DNA of 64,000 nt from an uncultured Gelidibacter sp. (GCF_947500795.1 NZ_CANMTE010000001.1:496001-560000), one strand, 5' to 3'; shown: positions 50,064 to 60,903, counted from the first letter of the stretch. A program made the numbers and translations. Notes: generated from the letters alone by a model not told the origin.

Positions 50064-51230
50064 ATGGAAATAGCACGCTTATCACATCCTTATAAACACT
50101 ATTATGAGTCCTCTCTTTTTGGGCGCTATATTAATTTAGACCATATTCAACCTCTGCTCAAAAAACATAGTAGGACTTTTGAAACTGCAATTCTTGGAAA
50201 GTCAGTTTTAGGTGAAGACATTTATTTTATAAAAATCGGCACTGGCAGAACAAAGATTTTGATGTGGTCTCAAATGCACGGAAATGAAAGCACAACCACG
50301 AAAGCCATATTCGATTTATTGAACGTGTTGTCTGAACAGCAGCATGAAGCTGTCCGTAATCTTTTAAAAAATATTACGATTGGTATTATTCCAATGTTGA
50401 ATCCTGATGGCTCAAGGGCTTATACACGCCTAAATGCGAATCAAGTAGACTTAAATCGGGATGCTCAGGATTTAACGCAGCCAGAAAGCAGGGTGCTGAG
50501 ATCTTGTTTTGATAGTTTTATACCTGATTTCTGTTTTAACCTTCATGGGCAACGGACTATTTTTAGCGCGGGCACTACAAATAAGTCAGCAACGGTGTCT
50601 TTTCTTTCTCCTGCACAAGATGCAGCTTGTGCTGTGACCGACACACGAAGAAAGGCTATGGATGTTATTGTTGCAATGAATAAAATGCTTCAGGAGTACA
50701 TTCCGGGCCAAATTGGTACGTATGATGACGCCTTTAATATAAATTGTGTTGGTGATACCTTTCAGACGTTAAATGTGCCCACTGTTTTGTTTGAGGCTGG
50801 GCATTTTGCAAATGATTATGCAAGGGAGAAGGTGAGAGGTCTCATTTTTAAATCCATATGGACAGCGCTTTTGAAAATCGGTTTTGAAGACGTTCAAGGA
50901 ATTCATGAATCTGATTATTTCCAAATCCCAGGAAACGAAAAGTTATTTTTTGACATAATTGTAAGAAATGCAAAGTTAAAAACAGAGAACGGCTATGAAA
51001 TTTTAGACTTTGCAGTTCAATACGAGGAGAAATTAAAACAAAATGAGGTGGAATTTATTCCTAAAATTGAAAAAATTTCAGACTTATCTCATTTTTATGG
51101 ACATAAAGAAATTGATGCTAAAGGTACGCTTGTGATTTTGGATGAAATGAAACAGTTGAAAGCGGGTATCGAAATCGATTTCGTAATGATAAATAACGAA
51201 AAACACTCCTTTAATGTAGAAATAAAGTAG
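50064..51230 (+). CDS. M14 family zinc carboxypeptidase
   Basis: WSQMHGNESTTTKAIFDL, MLNPDGSRAYTRLNANQVDLNRDAQ, FNLHGQRTIFS, VLFEAGHFAND. Confidence 0.9.
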   Translation: MEIARLSHPYKHYYESSLFGRYINLDHIQPLLKKHSRTFETAILGKSVLGEDIYFIKIGTGRTKILMWSQMHGNESTTTKAIFDLLNVLSEQQHEAVRNLLKNITIGIIPMLNPDGSRAYTRLNANQVDLNRDAQDLTQPESRVLRSCFDSFIPDFCFNLHGQRTIFSAGTTNKSATVSFLSPAQDAACAVTDTRRKAMDVIVAMNKMLQEYIPGQIGTYDDAFNINCVGDTFQTLNVPTVLFEAGHFANDYAREKVRGLIFKSIWTALLKIGFEDVQGIHESDYFQIPGNEKLFFDIIVRNAKLKTENGYEILDFAVQYEEKLKQNEVEFIPKIEKISDLSHFYGHKEIDAKGTLVILDEMKQLKAGIEIDFVMINNEKHSFNVEIK

Positions 51231-51295
51231 GTTTTAATGTATTATCTTCAGTAAATTTCTATTATTTTTGTAAAAAATTTAATAATACACTAAAA

Positions 51296-51775
51296 ATGGG
51301 AAAGTTCAAATTGGATGAAATTGATCATCAAATTTTAGACATGTTAATTGATAATACGCGAATTCCGTTTACCGATATTGCTAAAAAATTAGTGATTTCT
51401 GCAGGAACAGTTCACGTGAGAGTTAAAAAAATGGAAGAGGCAGGGATTATTCAAGGCTCTTCATTGACTTTGGATTATAAAAAACTGGGGTATTCCTTTA
51501 TTGCATATGTTGGTGTCTTTCTTAATAATACCTCCCAAACCAAGTTTGTTTTGGAGCGTATCAATGAAATTCCATTTGTAACTGTGGCGCATATTACTAC
51601 AGGTAAATTTAATATCTTTTGCAAGGTGAGGGCTAGAAATACGTCCCACGCTAAGGATATTATCTTTATGTTAGACGATATTGAAGGAATTTACAGAACG
51701 GAGACCATGATTTCGTTGGAAGAAAGTATAAACGACAAAAAGCGTCTTATGCATTCTATTTTTAACGAACTATAA
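51296..51775 (+). CDS. Lrp/AsnC family transcriptional regulator
   Basis: LDEIDHQILDMLIDNTRIPFTDIAKKLVISAGTVHVRVKKMEEAGII. Confidence 0.93.
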   Translation: MGKFKLDEIDHQILDMLIDNTRIPFTDIAKKLVISAGTVHVRVKKMEEAGIIQGSSLTLDYKKLGYSFIAYVGVFLNNTSQTKFVLERINEIPFVTVAHITTGKFNIFCKVRARNTSHAKDIIFMLDDIEGIYRTETMISLEESINDKKRLMHSIFNEL

Positions 51776-51858
51776 TATTTTTTGCATTTATAAATCTATA
51801 CCCTTTGTTGAGCAATCGATAAAGGGTATTTTTATGATCAATATTTAAATGTTTCCCT

Positions 51859-52374
51859 ATGAGTGTACGAAATTTAAGTTCTGACGAGTATAATGTGTAT
51901 TATCAGCCTTACCTAGATAAAGTTGGGGAAGGTGGCGCATTGGAAATTTTAAAGGGAAGCCGCAATATTGTTTCTTCATTTTTGGAAGGTATAAAAGAGG
52001 AAAAGTTCGCTTTTAGATATGCCGAAGGAAAATGGACCATAAAAGAAGTGCTTCTACATTTAATTGATACAGAACGGGTGTTTGCATACCGTGCATTATG
52101 TATTGCAAGAAAGGATCAAACCAAATTCTCGGGCTTTGATCAAGATGATTACGTCGCAAATAGTCAAGCTAATGAGAGAAGTGTGGAAAGTCTCTTATTG
52201 GAATATAAAAACGTTCGATCGGCTACGATATCTCTATTTGAAAGTTTCAATGATGAAGCGCTATTACAAACAGGCTATGCTAGTAATAGTCAGCTTTCTG
52301 TTAGGGCTATTGCGTTTATTATTGTCGGACATGAAAATCATCATCTGGACATCATTAAATCGCGCTATTTATAA
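51859..52374 (+). CDS. DinB family protein
   Basis: RYAEGKWTIKEVLLHLIDTERVFAYRALCIARKD...GHENHHLDII. Confidence 0.88.
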   Translation: MSVRNLSSDEYNVYYQPYLDKVGEGGALEILKGSRNIVSSFLEGIKEEKFAFRYAEGKWTIKEVLLHLIDTERVFAYRALCIARKDQTKFSGFDQDDYVANSQANERSVESLLLEYKNVRSATISLFESFNDEALLQTGYASNSQLSVRAIAFIIVGHENHHLDIIKSRYL

Positions 52375-53436
52375 TTTGTAATAGTCAAAAGCTTTAATAA
52401 TTAATTTATTTTCTACCAAGCAGTCAATTTTTGGCTTCCCAATTTGCTCTAACAGTACAAAGTTGATATTGCCATGCTCATTCTTCTTGTCATATTTCAA
52501 AAGATCTATAATGGCCTCGTGGTCTGAATTATCGATCTGTACTTTGTCAAAAATGTCAAGGAATGCTTTTTTTATGATTTCTAAGTCAGTTTTAGGAAAT
52601 TCTAATAGCTCAGATGAAATGTATGATTCCATAATCATTCCAATAGCAATCGCTTCGCCGTGCAGTAATTCCGGTTTATCAGTTTGACTTAAAAAATAAG
52701 ATTCGATAGCGTGCCCTAGAGTATGTCCGAAATTAAGCGTTTTACGCAATCCGTTTTCAAAAGGATCTTCAGTAACTATGGTGTTTTTTATTTGAACTGA
52801 TTGATGAATTAAATCATCTAAATCATTTAAGGTTAAGCTATCTAAATCTAAAAACTTGTTCCAATAAGCTTCGTCGTAAATAAGTCCGTGTTTGAGCATT
52901 TCTGCCAATCCGCTTTTTAAATGATTTTTCGGTAGCGTGTCCAGGAAGCCTGTGTCCACCAAAACCATATCCCCAGAAGAAATCACGCCTACCTGATTTT
53001 TTAGAGCTCCAAGGTCGACACCGGTTTTTCCACCTACAGAAGCATCAACCATTGCTAAAAGTGAGGTAGGGATATTAATATACTTCAAGCCGCGCTTAAA
53101 GGTGCAGGCTATAAATCCGCCAAGATCAGTAACAACGCCGCCGCCAACATTAATGACAAGAGCTTTCCTGTCAGCACCTAAATCGGACAATGCATTCCAT
53201 ACCCCTACGCAAGTGTCAATATTTTTGTTGATTTCTCCAGCTTCAATTTCGATTATTTCGCACTCTAAATTAGTTTCCAATTTAGACATGAAATGAGGTA
53301 GGCAATGTGTATGTGTATTGGTGTCTACAATGATAAATATTTTAGAAAACCGATTGTCTTTCAGGTAGTTGTTGAGTTTTTCGTATGCATTAGCATTAAA
53401 GTGAACGGTATAGGTGTCATTGGTAATTGAGGTCAT
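52369..53436 (-). CDS. aroB: 3-dehydroquinate synthase
   Basis: VNVGGGVVTDLGGFIACTFKRGLKYINIPTSLLAMVDASVGGKTGVDLGALKNQVG, LNFGHTLGHAIES, LLHGEAIAIGM. Confidence 0.96.
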   Translation of the reverse strand: MTSITNDTYTVHFNANAYEKLNNYLKDNRFSKIFIIVDTNTHTHCLPHFMSKLETNLECEIIEIEAGEINKNIDTCVGVWNALSDLGADRKALVINVGGGVVTDLGGFIACTFKRGLKYINIPTSLLAMVDASVGGKTGVDLGALKNQVGVISSGDMVLVDTGFLDTLPKNHLKSGLAEMLKHGLIYDEAYWNKFLDLDSLTLNDLDDLIHQSVQIKNTIVTEDPFENGLRKTLNFGHTLGHAIESYFLSQTDKPELLHGEAIAIGMIMESYISSELLEFPKTDLEIIKKAFLDIFDKVQIDNSDHEAIIDLLKYDKKNEHGNINFVLLEQIGKPKIDCLVENKLIIKAFDYYKL

Positions 53437-53504
53437 TATAAATAAGGCTTTTAATAAAGGATGAAATTAAGCAGTTTTTAATTAAATTATAGCGAATGAA
53501 TAAA

Positions 53505-53512
53505 TATATTTG
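53505..53512 (+). promoter_or_regulatory. Candidate -7 element TATATTTG
   Basis: TANNTTTG match 16 nt before the probable ATG at 53529; implies a very short 5' leader. Confidence 0.35.
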
Positions 53513-53528
53513 CCATTATTTTTCCACA

Positions 53529-54701
53529 ATGGCTATACCTAAAATTTTTGAAAATACAGAAGTTGCTTTTAGTCTTAAAAGCGACTCAGAACTAGAGCGT
53601 GCTTACTTTCTTTTTAAGATGATATCTTATGAACCTTTGGTGAAGATTGGCACAGCTGCTACCAATTTTGCTTTAAAAGCACATTTGCCTGTAGAAGGTC
53701 TGATCCGTTCAACCGTTTTTGACCATTTTTGCGGGGGCGTCAATGAAGAGGATTGTTTACCTGTTATTGATAGCATGTATGAGAAAAACGTGAGTTCAGT
53801 TTTAGATTTTTCTGTTGAAGGAAAGGAAACAGAGTCACATTTTGATGCGGCTATGGAAAAAACGCTCAAGATCATCAATTTTGCTGATGAGAAGAAATCG
53901 ATGCCAATTGCTGTTTTTAAACCAACAGGATTTGGTCGTTTTTATTTGTATCAGAAAAAAGGTGAAGGAAAACCATTTACTGCAAAGGAGCAGGAAGAAT
54001 GGGATAGAGTGGTGGCTAGGTTTGATACCGTATGTAAATTAGCGAAAGAAAAGGATGTTGAGATTTTAATTGACGGCGAAGAAAGCTGGATGCAAGATGC
54101 GGCAGATGATTTGTGTGAAGCAATGATGCGTAAATACAATATAGGTGTTCCTATTGTTTACAACACTTTGCAGTTATACAGATGGGACCGATTGGACTAT
54201 CTAAAAAAACTACATGAACGTGCAAAAAAAGACGGCTTCAAAATAGGCGTGAAAATTGTACGTGGTGCTTATATGGAGAAAGAGCGTGATAGAGCCCAGG
54301 AAAATGGCTATGATTCGCCGATTTGTGCTACAAAGGAAGCTACTGATTTAAATTTTGATGAGACTTTAGAATACATTTTAAAAAATTTAGATACAATTTC
54401 ATTGTTTATTGGAACCCATAATGAGCGTAGCAGTTATTTGGCTATGCAGATGATGGAAGATTTAAAAATTGATAAAAGTGATAACCGTGTTTGGTTTGGT
54501 CAATTATATGGAATGAGTGATCATATCAGTTTTAATTTGGCAGCTCATGGCTATAATGTTGCCAAATATGTGCCTTTTGGACCCGTAAAAGATGTGATGC
54601 CTTATTTGATTAGAAGAGCAGAAGAGAACACGTCCGTTGCAGGGCAGACTAGTAGGGAGCTCATGTTGCTTAAAACAGAAAAACAGAGAAGAAAGTTATA
54701 A
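53529..54701 (+). CDS. Proline dehydrogenase
   Basis: LIDGEESWMQDAADDLCEAMMRKYN, VYNTLQLYRWDRLDYLKKLHERAKKDGFKIGVKIVRGAYMEKER, FGQLYGMSDHISFNLA. Start at 53529 preferred over 53496. Confidence 0.93.
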   Translation: MAIPKIFENTEVAFSLKSDSELERAYFLFKMISYEPLVKIGTAATNFALKAHLPVEGLIRSTVFDHFCGGVNEEDCLPVIDSMYEKNVSSVLDFSVEGKETESHFDAAMEKTLKIINFADEKKSMPIAVFKPTGFGRFYLYQKKGEGKPFTAKEQEEWDRVVARFDTVCKLAKEKDVEILIDGEESWMQDAADDLCEAMMRKYNIGVPIVYNTLQLYRWDRLDYLKKLHERAKKDGFKIGVKIVRGAYMEKERDRAQENGYDSPICATKEATDLNFDETLEYILKNLDTISLFIGTHNERSSYLAMQMMEDLKIDKSDNRVWFGQLYGMSDHISFNLAAHGYNVAKYVPFGPVKDVMPYLIRRAEENTSVAGQTSRELMLLKTEKQRRKL

Positions 54702-54702
54702 A

Positions 54703-54735
54703 AAAAACTCCGATGCAAATGCATCGGAGTTTTTA
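54703..54735. terminator. Bidirectional terminator
   Basis: AAAAACTCCGATGCAAATGCATCGGAGTTTTTA between convergent genes. Confidence 0.85.
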
Positions 54736-54737
54736 TT

Positions 54738-57062
54738 TTAAAATGGTCGAAATTCATACCATTTTTTCTTTCTATTAATATTAGGGTCATTACCATACCC
54801 ATAGCCATATCCACTCTTCGAAATAGTACCATTTAATAAGACAGTCATATTTGGTAACCTTTTTTCATTATACATTGTTTGCGCTATATGGAGTTGACGT
54901 TTGTCAATATTGTTAGCGCTAATAACATAAATTACCATATCAGCATATTTTGATATCAATAAAGTGTCTGTAACAAGTCCTACAGCAGCAGTGTCGACAA
55001 TTATATAATCATACTCATCTCTAACTTGTTCAAAAACTGTTCGAATTCTTTCGTTCATTAATAATTCTGCAGGGTTAGGGGGGATGGTGCCAGAAAGGAT
55101 GATATTAAGATAAGGGTTATTTTCTACTTGAATTATAACATCTTCCAGTCTTAAAGATGGATCAGAAATATAGTCAGTTAATCCAATTCTAGTGTCCATT
55201 TTTAAGTATTTTTCTACTTTTGGAACCCTAATGTCTGTTTCAATTAGAAGCACACGTTTTTGTGAAAAAGAGAGGGAGTGTGCTAAATTAATTGACGTGT
55301 GGGATTTACCTTCTTGGCTTGTAGTAGAAGTTACAAAAATAGTCTTGCCATTGGTGTTTTGACCTTTTAGCATGAAATCAATGTTGGATCGAATTATTCT
55401 AAAAGCTTCCGCCTTAGGTGTGTAATCCACCTTTTTTATGACATTACTTTTGCCCTTAGACATTGGTATATCTCCCAAGTAAGGAATTGATAATATATCC
55501 ATTACATCTTGTTTGTTGTGTAATTTAGTATCAAGTATGCTTGATATATAAATTGTAATTAATGGTATTAAGAAGCCAAGTACTAAAGCTCCTAAAAACA
55601 AGATTTCTTTAATTGGCCAAACCGGTACAGATGAAGCGTATGCTTTGTCAATAATAATAGCGTTAGGATTGGATATACCGTTCGCAATCGCTGCCTCCTC
55701 ACGTTTTTCGAGAAGATACAGATATAGAGATTCTTTGATGCTCTGTTGACGTTGTAAATCTCTAAATTGTCGCTCCTTTTTTGGAGCGGCGTACAATTGA
55801 GAAGATATTTTGGAATCTTGTCGATTTAAAGCATTCAATCTAATTTCATTTGTAGATTTTGAGTTGGATAGACCAGCACTTAGGGCTGTCTTCAAACTAT
55901 TGATTTCTTGATCTAAATTAATGATAACTGGGTTGTTTTCAGTTGAGGATTTTAATATCCTATTACGTTGCGCAACTAATTCATTGTGTCTTCGAGTCAA
56001 ATCGTTTATAGAATTATCTTCAAAAGACATGTTTGCAGGTATCATATCACTATTCGAATTATTTTTCTCAAGATAACCCTTCATATAATCGATAAGCTGC
56101 AGTTGTGTTGCTGTATTGACTTGTTGATTCTCAATTTCTTTTTCACTTTGCAGAAAAATATTGGCTTGTGATGATAAATCAGTTAATTTGTTATCTTTCT
56201 TTATAGTTTCTGCGGTTAAATCTACTTCTGATAATTCTTTGGAAATGACTAATAATCTATTATTGATAAACTCAGAAGTGAGTTCAACGACTTGTTGTTT
56301 ATTGTCATTAACATAACCGTTATACTCATCAATTAATGTATTTATGATATCCTCTGCCTTTGCAACAACTGGATCTTTTAGAGAAATAGATACGACGCTA
56401 GATTCCTTGTCAGCAGGTACAACTTCCACTTTTTGTTTGTAATAGTTGGTTACTTGATTTATATCCGAAAGTTTGATGATAATATCTTTGCCAACAGCCA
56501 TTTCCTTTTGTTCAAAATTTGGGGTAATAATTATTTCACCAAAGGAAGTCTTAATTTTATGACCGAAATTGTATGTTTTACTATCGTTTTCAAAAGTGAA
56601 TTCACTTTTTGATTTAACATTCAAAACCATTGAGGTATTGGTGTGTCGAACAATAGAATCATTACTCAAGAAACTAATAGAAAGGGGTGGGTTTTTATAT
56701 ATTTCAAGAGATTTTACTTTGCCCTTTATGAAATACTGCACATTGAGTTGTAGTTTATTTACAACTTCAGTCATTAAAGTTTTAGATTTAATAACTTGAA
56801 TTTCATCATCAACTTTACTAAAACTTTTCCCAAAAAAACCATAGGTGTTAACGGCATTTAATTCACTTAACGGATTCTTGTTTTTATCGTCATTAGCTAT
56901 TTTGATATTAGCCTTTACTGTATATTGATTAGTGGCATATCTTAAGTAAAGAAAAACTAATGAAAAACAGATTACAATACTAATTAAAAACCAGTTTTTA
57001 TTATTAAGATATTTGTCAAACTGTTCTCTTATTAGGTCTTTGTTTGGTGTAGGATTATTCAT
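54738..57062 (-). CDS. Polysaccharide biosynthesis tyrosine autokinase (Wzc-like)
   Basis: Wzz domain plus BY-kinase: FVTSTTSQEGKSHTSINLAHSLSFSQKRVLLIETDIRVPK, YDYIIVDTAAVG; C-terminal Tyr cluster GYGYGYGNDPNINRKKKWYEFRPF. Confidence 0.93.
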   Translation of the reverse strand: MNNPTPNKDLIREQFDKYLNNKNWFLISIVICFSLVFLYLRYATNQYTVKANIKIANDDKNKNPLSELNAVNTYGFFGKSFSKVDDEIQVIKSKTLMTEVVNKLQLNVQYFIKGKVKSLEIYKNPPLSISFLSNDSIVRHTNTSMVLNVKSKSEFTFENDSKTYNFGHKIKTSFGEIIITPNFEQKEMAVGKDIIIKLSDINQVTNYYKQKVEVVPADKESSVVSISLKDPVVAKAEDIINTLIDEYNGYVNDNKQQVVELTSEFINNRLLVISKELSEVDLTAETIKKDNKLTDLSSQANIFLQSEKEIENQQVNTATQLQLIDYMKGYLEKNNSNSDMIPANMSFEDNSINDLTRRHNELVAQRNRILKSSTENNPVIINLDQEINSLKTALSAGLSNSKSTNEIRLNALNRQDSKISSQLYAAPKKERQFRDLQRQQSIKESLYLYLLEKREEAAIANGISNPNAIIIDKAYASSVPVWPIKEILFLGALVLGFLIPLITIYISSILDTKLHNKQDVMDILSIPYLGDIPMSKGKSNVIKKVDYTPKAEAFRIIRSNIDFMLKGQNTNGKTIFVTSTTSQEGKSHTSINLAHSLSFSQKRVLLIETDIRVPKVEKYLKMDTRIGLTDYISDPSLRLEDVIIQVENNPYLNIILSGTIPPNPAELLMNERIRTVFEQVRDEYDYIIVDTAAVGLVTDTLLISKYADMVIYVISANNIDKRQLHIAQTMYNEKRLPNMTVLLNGTISKSGYGYGYGNDPNINRKKKWYEFRPF

Positions 57063-57068
57063 TTTACG

Positions 57069-57857
57069 TTATTTAATTAATATTGCGACAATAGTTGCTA
57101 ATGTTGCAATAGCAGAAATAAGTACGCCATTATTAGGGTTAAAAGAGGACTGTCTTACTTTAGCGTTATTAGGCTCAACATAGATAACATCATTCTGAGT
57201 TAGATAATAAAGAGGGGAGTTGAGAATTCTTATTGATGTTAAGTCTAATTTTTTATATTGTTTTTTGCCATTAATATCCCTAATTAAAAAAACATTGTCT
57301 CTTCTTCCGTATATAGTCAAATCGCCGGCAAGTGCTATGGCTTCCGTTAGCGATACGCGCTCATCATCAATTGTAAAGGTTCCAGGTTTATTAACCTCTC
57401 CAATAACCGAAATCGTAAAATTTGCTAATCTAATGTTGACAATCGGATTTTTTAAATATTCAGAGAGTTTTAACTTAATCATTTCTGTAGCTTGAATACT
57501 ATTTAATCCTTCAAGCTTTAGGGTGCCAAGTACAGGAAACTCAATCGTGCCATCATTTTTAATTAAATAAGTTTGCATTTTTAGTGCACCTTGAGCGCTA
57601 ATTGCTGACCCGGAGTAAGATACGGCAGGTAAATTGAAAGGTCTAATTGCCTCAGGGTCGGGGCCTGAAATATCAATTGTTAACATGTCTCCAGTTTTAT
57701 AGATCAGATCAGGAGCATAAATTATATCATCAGAAGGAGTAGCAATTTTATCTTGAAAATAAATTATTTCTTCTCTCGGTGCACAAGAGGAAATTAAGAC
57801 AATCATAATAAGATAAAATAGTTTAATGCTTCGGTTAGATTTTATGTTTAATATCAT
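57069..57857 (-). CDS. Polysaccharide export protein (Wza-like lipoprotein)
   Basis: Lipobox ISSCAPREEIIYFQD, YKTGDMLTIDISGPDPEAIRPFN, SLBB-like VIGEVNKPGTFTIDDERVSLTEAIALAGDLTIYGRRDNVFLIR. Confidence 0.92.
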   Translation of the reverse strand: MILNIKSNRSIKLFYLIMIVLISSCAPREEIIYFQDKIATPSDDIIYAPDLIYKTGDMLTIDISGPDPEAIRPFNLPAVSYSGSAISAQGALKMQTYLIKNDGTIEFPVLGTLKLEGLNSIQATEMIKLKLSEYLKNPIVNIRLANFTISVIGEVNKPGTFTIDDERVSLTEAIALAGDLTIYGRRDNVFLIRDINGKKQYKKLDLTSIRILNSPLYYLTQNDVIYVEPNNAKVRQSSFNPNNGVLISAIATLATIVAILIK

Positions 57858-57868
57858 TTTATAATTTT

Positions 57869-59782
57869 TTAATTATTAATTCGGTTTTTATTTTTTTTAT
57901 CATCAAGAACTTCAAAAGTAGAGTTGTTTGAGATGTATTCTGGAATTAATGCTTTCAACGTAGATACGATCTCTAAAGGCTGGGTCGCGGAATTTATGGA
58001 AGTGAGCTTATTGATTTGCTCTTCTAAATTATGCGAATCAATATTCCTGGTTTTCGCAATCATTATTTTTTCATGATATGTACGCTTAGTGTTTTCTCCA
58101 TCGGCCAGAAGTTCTTCATAAATCTTTTCACCTGGTCTTAACCCTGTTATTTTGATTTCTATATCATCTGGATAGCGTAATCCTGACAGTATGATCATAT
58201 TTGTGGCGAGAGTGAATATTTTAATAGGTTCTCCCATATCAAAGACAAAAATTTCACCACCAGTTCCCATAGCAGCGGCCTCTAAAACAAGTTGACAGGC
58301 TTCAGGAATGGTCATAAAATAGCGTGTAATATCTTTATGAGTAACCGTAATAGGGCCACCTTTTTCAATCTGTTTTTTAAATAAAGGTATTACAGATCCG
58401 TTGGATCCTAGAACATTCCCGAACCTTGTAGTGATAAACCTAGTTTTTCCTTTTTCACCCAAACAGGTGACATATAGCTCAGCCGTTCGTTTAGTGGCTC
58501 CCATTACATTTGTCGGGTTAACTGCTTTGTCTGTAGAAATTAAAACAAATTTTTCTACACCATGTTTCACGGCTATGTCTGTCACGTTTTTAGTCCCTCC
58601 AACATTTACGCTCACGGCCTCATATGGATTATTTTCCATCAAAGGTACATGCTTGTAAGCTGCAGCGTGGAACACGACATTGGGTTTGTGTTGATTAAAT
58701 ATTTGATCAATTCTTAGTTTGTTTCTGACATCGGCTACAACGATTTCAATGTTTGAAATGCCTTTTGAATTAAATTCTTGCTGAACATCATACAGTGCCG
58801 ATTCTGCATTATCTACTAGAATCAACCTTTTATAGTTATATAAGCTTACTTTTCTGCTAATTTCACTTCCAATGGAACCTGCAGCTCCTGTAATGAGTAT
58901 GACTTTATTCTCGTATTCATTTATAAGTGTAGGATTAATTATGGATATTGGTTCTCTGCCTAATAAATCTTCAATTTTAATATTTTTAATTTGACCAATA
59001 CTTAAATCGCCATCGATCCAATGTTGCACTGGAGGTACTATTTTTACATGTAGTCCCAAATCAAATAAATATCCAGTTATATTTAGCAAACGAGGAGGAT
59101 CAATAGTTTGAATTGAGACAATAACCTCCTCCAGATGGTTTTTTGAAACCAGTTCTGGTGTTATACTTTTGAGATTATAGACAGGGAGAAGGTCTATTTT
59201 TTTTCCAACCTTGCTTTCATTGTCATCTATAAACCCAATAACTATATAACTTTTTTTAGGGTCATTACTAATCGCGTCATAGGTTATCATACCATTATTT
59301 CCTGCTCCATAAATCATGATTTTCTTAGTGTCAACGAAATCACTACTTAGTGCATTATACATAGACTTTATGAACAATTTAAAACCTATTAGAAAAAAAA
59401 TATTTAGTAAGAGATGTATATATATGATAGATCCAGGGACGTTAAATATTTCATTTTGAATATACTTCCGGCTAAAGAAAGTCGAAACAATCAAGAGTGT
59501 AGCCAAAATATTGACGCCAATTATGATGTTTATGATATCCTTAAAACCTGTGAATCTAACGACGCCCTTGTGAGATCCTACAGCTATAAAACTCACTATT
59601 GCTGCAAAGACCACAAAAGGAATTTGAATCAACATCGAATTGAAGTCAAATTCAAATTTGAAATTAAACCTAATAAAATAAGAAATGAAGAAGGTAATTG
59701 TTACAATCAATAAATCTATTGATAGCACCAACCATCTGGAGGCGTACTTTTGAGATATGTTATGTAAAATTTTATTTTTCAT
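57869..59782 (-). CDS. Nucleoside-diphosphate-sugar 4,6-dehydratase (PglF/CapD/WbpM-like)
   Basis: TM N-terminus; VILITGAAGSIGSEISRKV; VFHAAAYKHVPLMENNPYEAVSVNVGGTKNVTDIAVKHGVEKFVLISTDKAVNPTNVMGATKR. Confidence 0.93.
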   Translation of the reverse strand: MKNKILHNISQKYASRWLVLSIDLLIVTITFFISYFIRFNFKFEFDFNSMLIQIPFVVFAAIVSFIAVGSHKGVVRFTGFKDIINIIIGVNILATLLIVSTFFSRKYIQNEIFNVPGSIIYIHLLLNIFFLIGFKLFIKSMYNALSSDFVDTKKIMIYGAGNNGMITYDAISNDPKKSYIVIGFIDDNESKVGKKIDLLPVYNLKSITPELVSKNHLEEVIVSIQTIDPPRLLNITGYLFDLGLHVKIVPPVQHWIDGDLSIGQIKNIKIEDLLGREPISIINPTLINEYENKVILITGAAGSIGSEISRKVSLYNYKRLILVDNAESALYDVQQEFNSKGISNIEIVVADVRNKLRIDQIFNQHKPNVVFHAAAYKHVPLMENNPYEAVSVNVGGTKNVTDIAVKHGVEKFVLISTDKAVNPTNVMGATKRTAELYVTCLGEKGKTRFITTRFGNVLGSNGSVIPLFKKQIEKGGPITVTHKDITRYFMTIPEACQLVLEAAAMGTGGEIFVFDMGEPIKIFTLATNMIILSGLRYPDDIEIKITGLRPGEKIYEELLADGENTKRTYHEKIMIAKTRNIDSHNLEEQINKLTSINSATQPLEIVSTLKALIPEYISNNSTFEVLDDKKNKNRINN

Positions 59783-60903
59783 TAATTAAAAAACTTGTTT
59801 ATCGTTTTAAAAACTCTTTCAAGTTCAGCATCGGACAAATTTGATCCACTCGGTAAACAGAGGCCTTTGTCAAACAATTCGTCTGAAACTCCATTAATGT
59901 AGCTGGGCGAATTTTTAAAAATAGGCTGTTGATGCATTGGTTTCCATAGTGGTCTGGATTCTATGTTCACTTTATCCAAAGCGAGTCTTAAATCTTCTCG
60001 TATGCTTTTGGAACTAAGTAATATACATGATAGCCAACGGTTAGAGAAGTATCCCTTTGGTTCATTTAAAAATGTGATGTTTCTATTATTTTCAAAAGCG
60101 TCTGAATAAAATTGATAATTAGATCTCCTTTTGGCAACATGGTTATCTAAAACAGTCATTTGCCCTCGACCAATTCCTGCAAGGATATTTGACATTCTGT
60201 AATTGTAACCAATATTAGAATGTAGGTAATGAGGAGCGTTGTCTCTAGCTTGTGTAGCTAAAAAAACTGCCTTATCTTTATCTTTCAATGACTTTGTTAC
60301 TAATGCGCCACCACCTGAAGTTGTGATTATTTTATTGCCATTAAAAGATAATATTGAAAGATCACCAAAGGTTCCGCATTTCTTACCATTATATTGACTT
60401 CCTAACGCCTCGGCACTATCTTCAACAACTGGAATATTATATTTTAATGCTATTTCCATTACCTTATCAACGTTATATGGCATACCGTAGAGGTGTACAG
60501 CAATAATAGCTTTAGGCTTGTTGCCTTTATCTATCCTGTCCTTTATTGCAATTTCCAATTGAATAGGGCATATATTCCAAGTCTCTCTTTCACTATCCAC
60601 AAAAACAGGGGTTGCGCCGAGATAAACAATTGGATTTGCCGAAGCTGAAAAAGTTTTACTCTGACAAATAACTTCATCGCCAACTTTAACATCTAATAAA
60701 ATTAGGGCTAGATGAAGAGCAGCGGTTCCAGAACTCAATGCTGATACAAATGTCTCTTCTCCAAGATAGCCTTTAATATCGTTTTCAAAACCAGTAACAT
60801 TTGGACCTAAAGGAGCAATCCAGTTTGTGTCAAAAGCTTCTTTTATATAAGATTGCTCATTGCCACTCATGTGTGGTGATGATAGCCAAATTTTAGGATT
60901 CAT
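59782..60903 (-). CDS. DegT/DnrJ/EryC1/StrS aminotransferase (PglE-like)
   Basis: IWLSSPHMSGNEQSYIKEAFDTNWIAPLGPNVTGFE, SALSSGTAALHLALILL, SFNGNKIITTSGGGALVT. Confidence 0.93.
   Translation of the reverse strand: MNPKIWLSSPHMSGNEQSYIKEAFDTNWIAPLGPNVTGFENDIKGYLGEETFVSALSSGTAALHLALILLDVKVGDEVICQSKTFSASANPIVYLGATPVFVDSERETWNICPIQLEIAIKDRIDKGNKPKAIIAVHLYGMPYNVDKVMEIALKYNIPVVEDSAEALGSQYNGKKCGTFGDLSILSFNGNKIITTSGGGALVTKSLKDKDKAVFLATQARDNAPHYLHSNIGYNYRMSNILAGIGRGQMTVLDNHVAKRRSNYQFYSDAFENNRNITFLNEPKGYFSNRWLSCILLSSKSIREDLRLALDKVNIESRPLWKPMHQQPIFKNSPSYINGVSDELFDKGLCLPSGSNLSDAELERVFKTINKFFN

Noticed and set aside
59414-59713. 99-aa plus-strand ORF inside the PglF-like gene
   Set aside because: Antisense to the TM region of a clear dehydratase; composition fits a spurious ORF.
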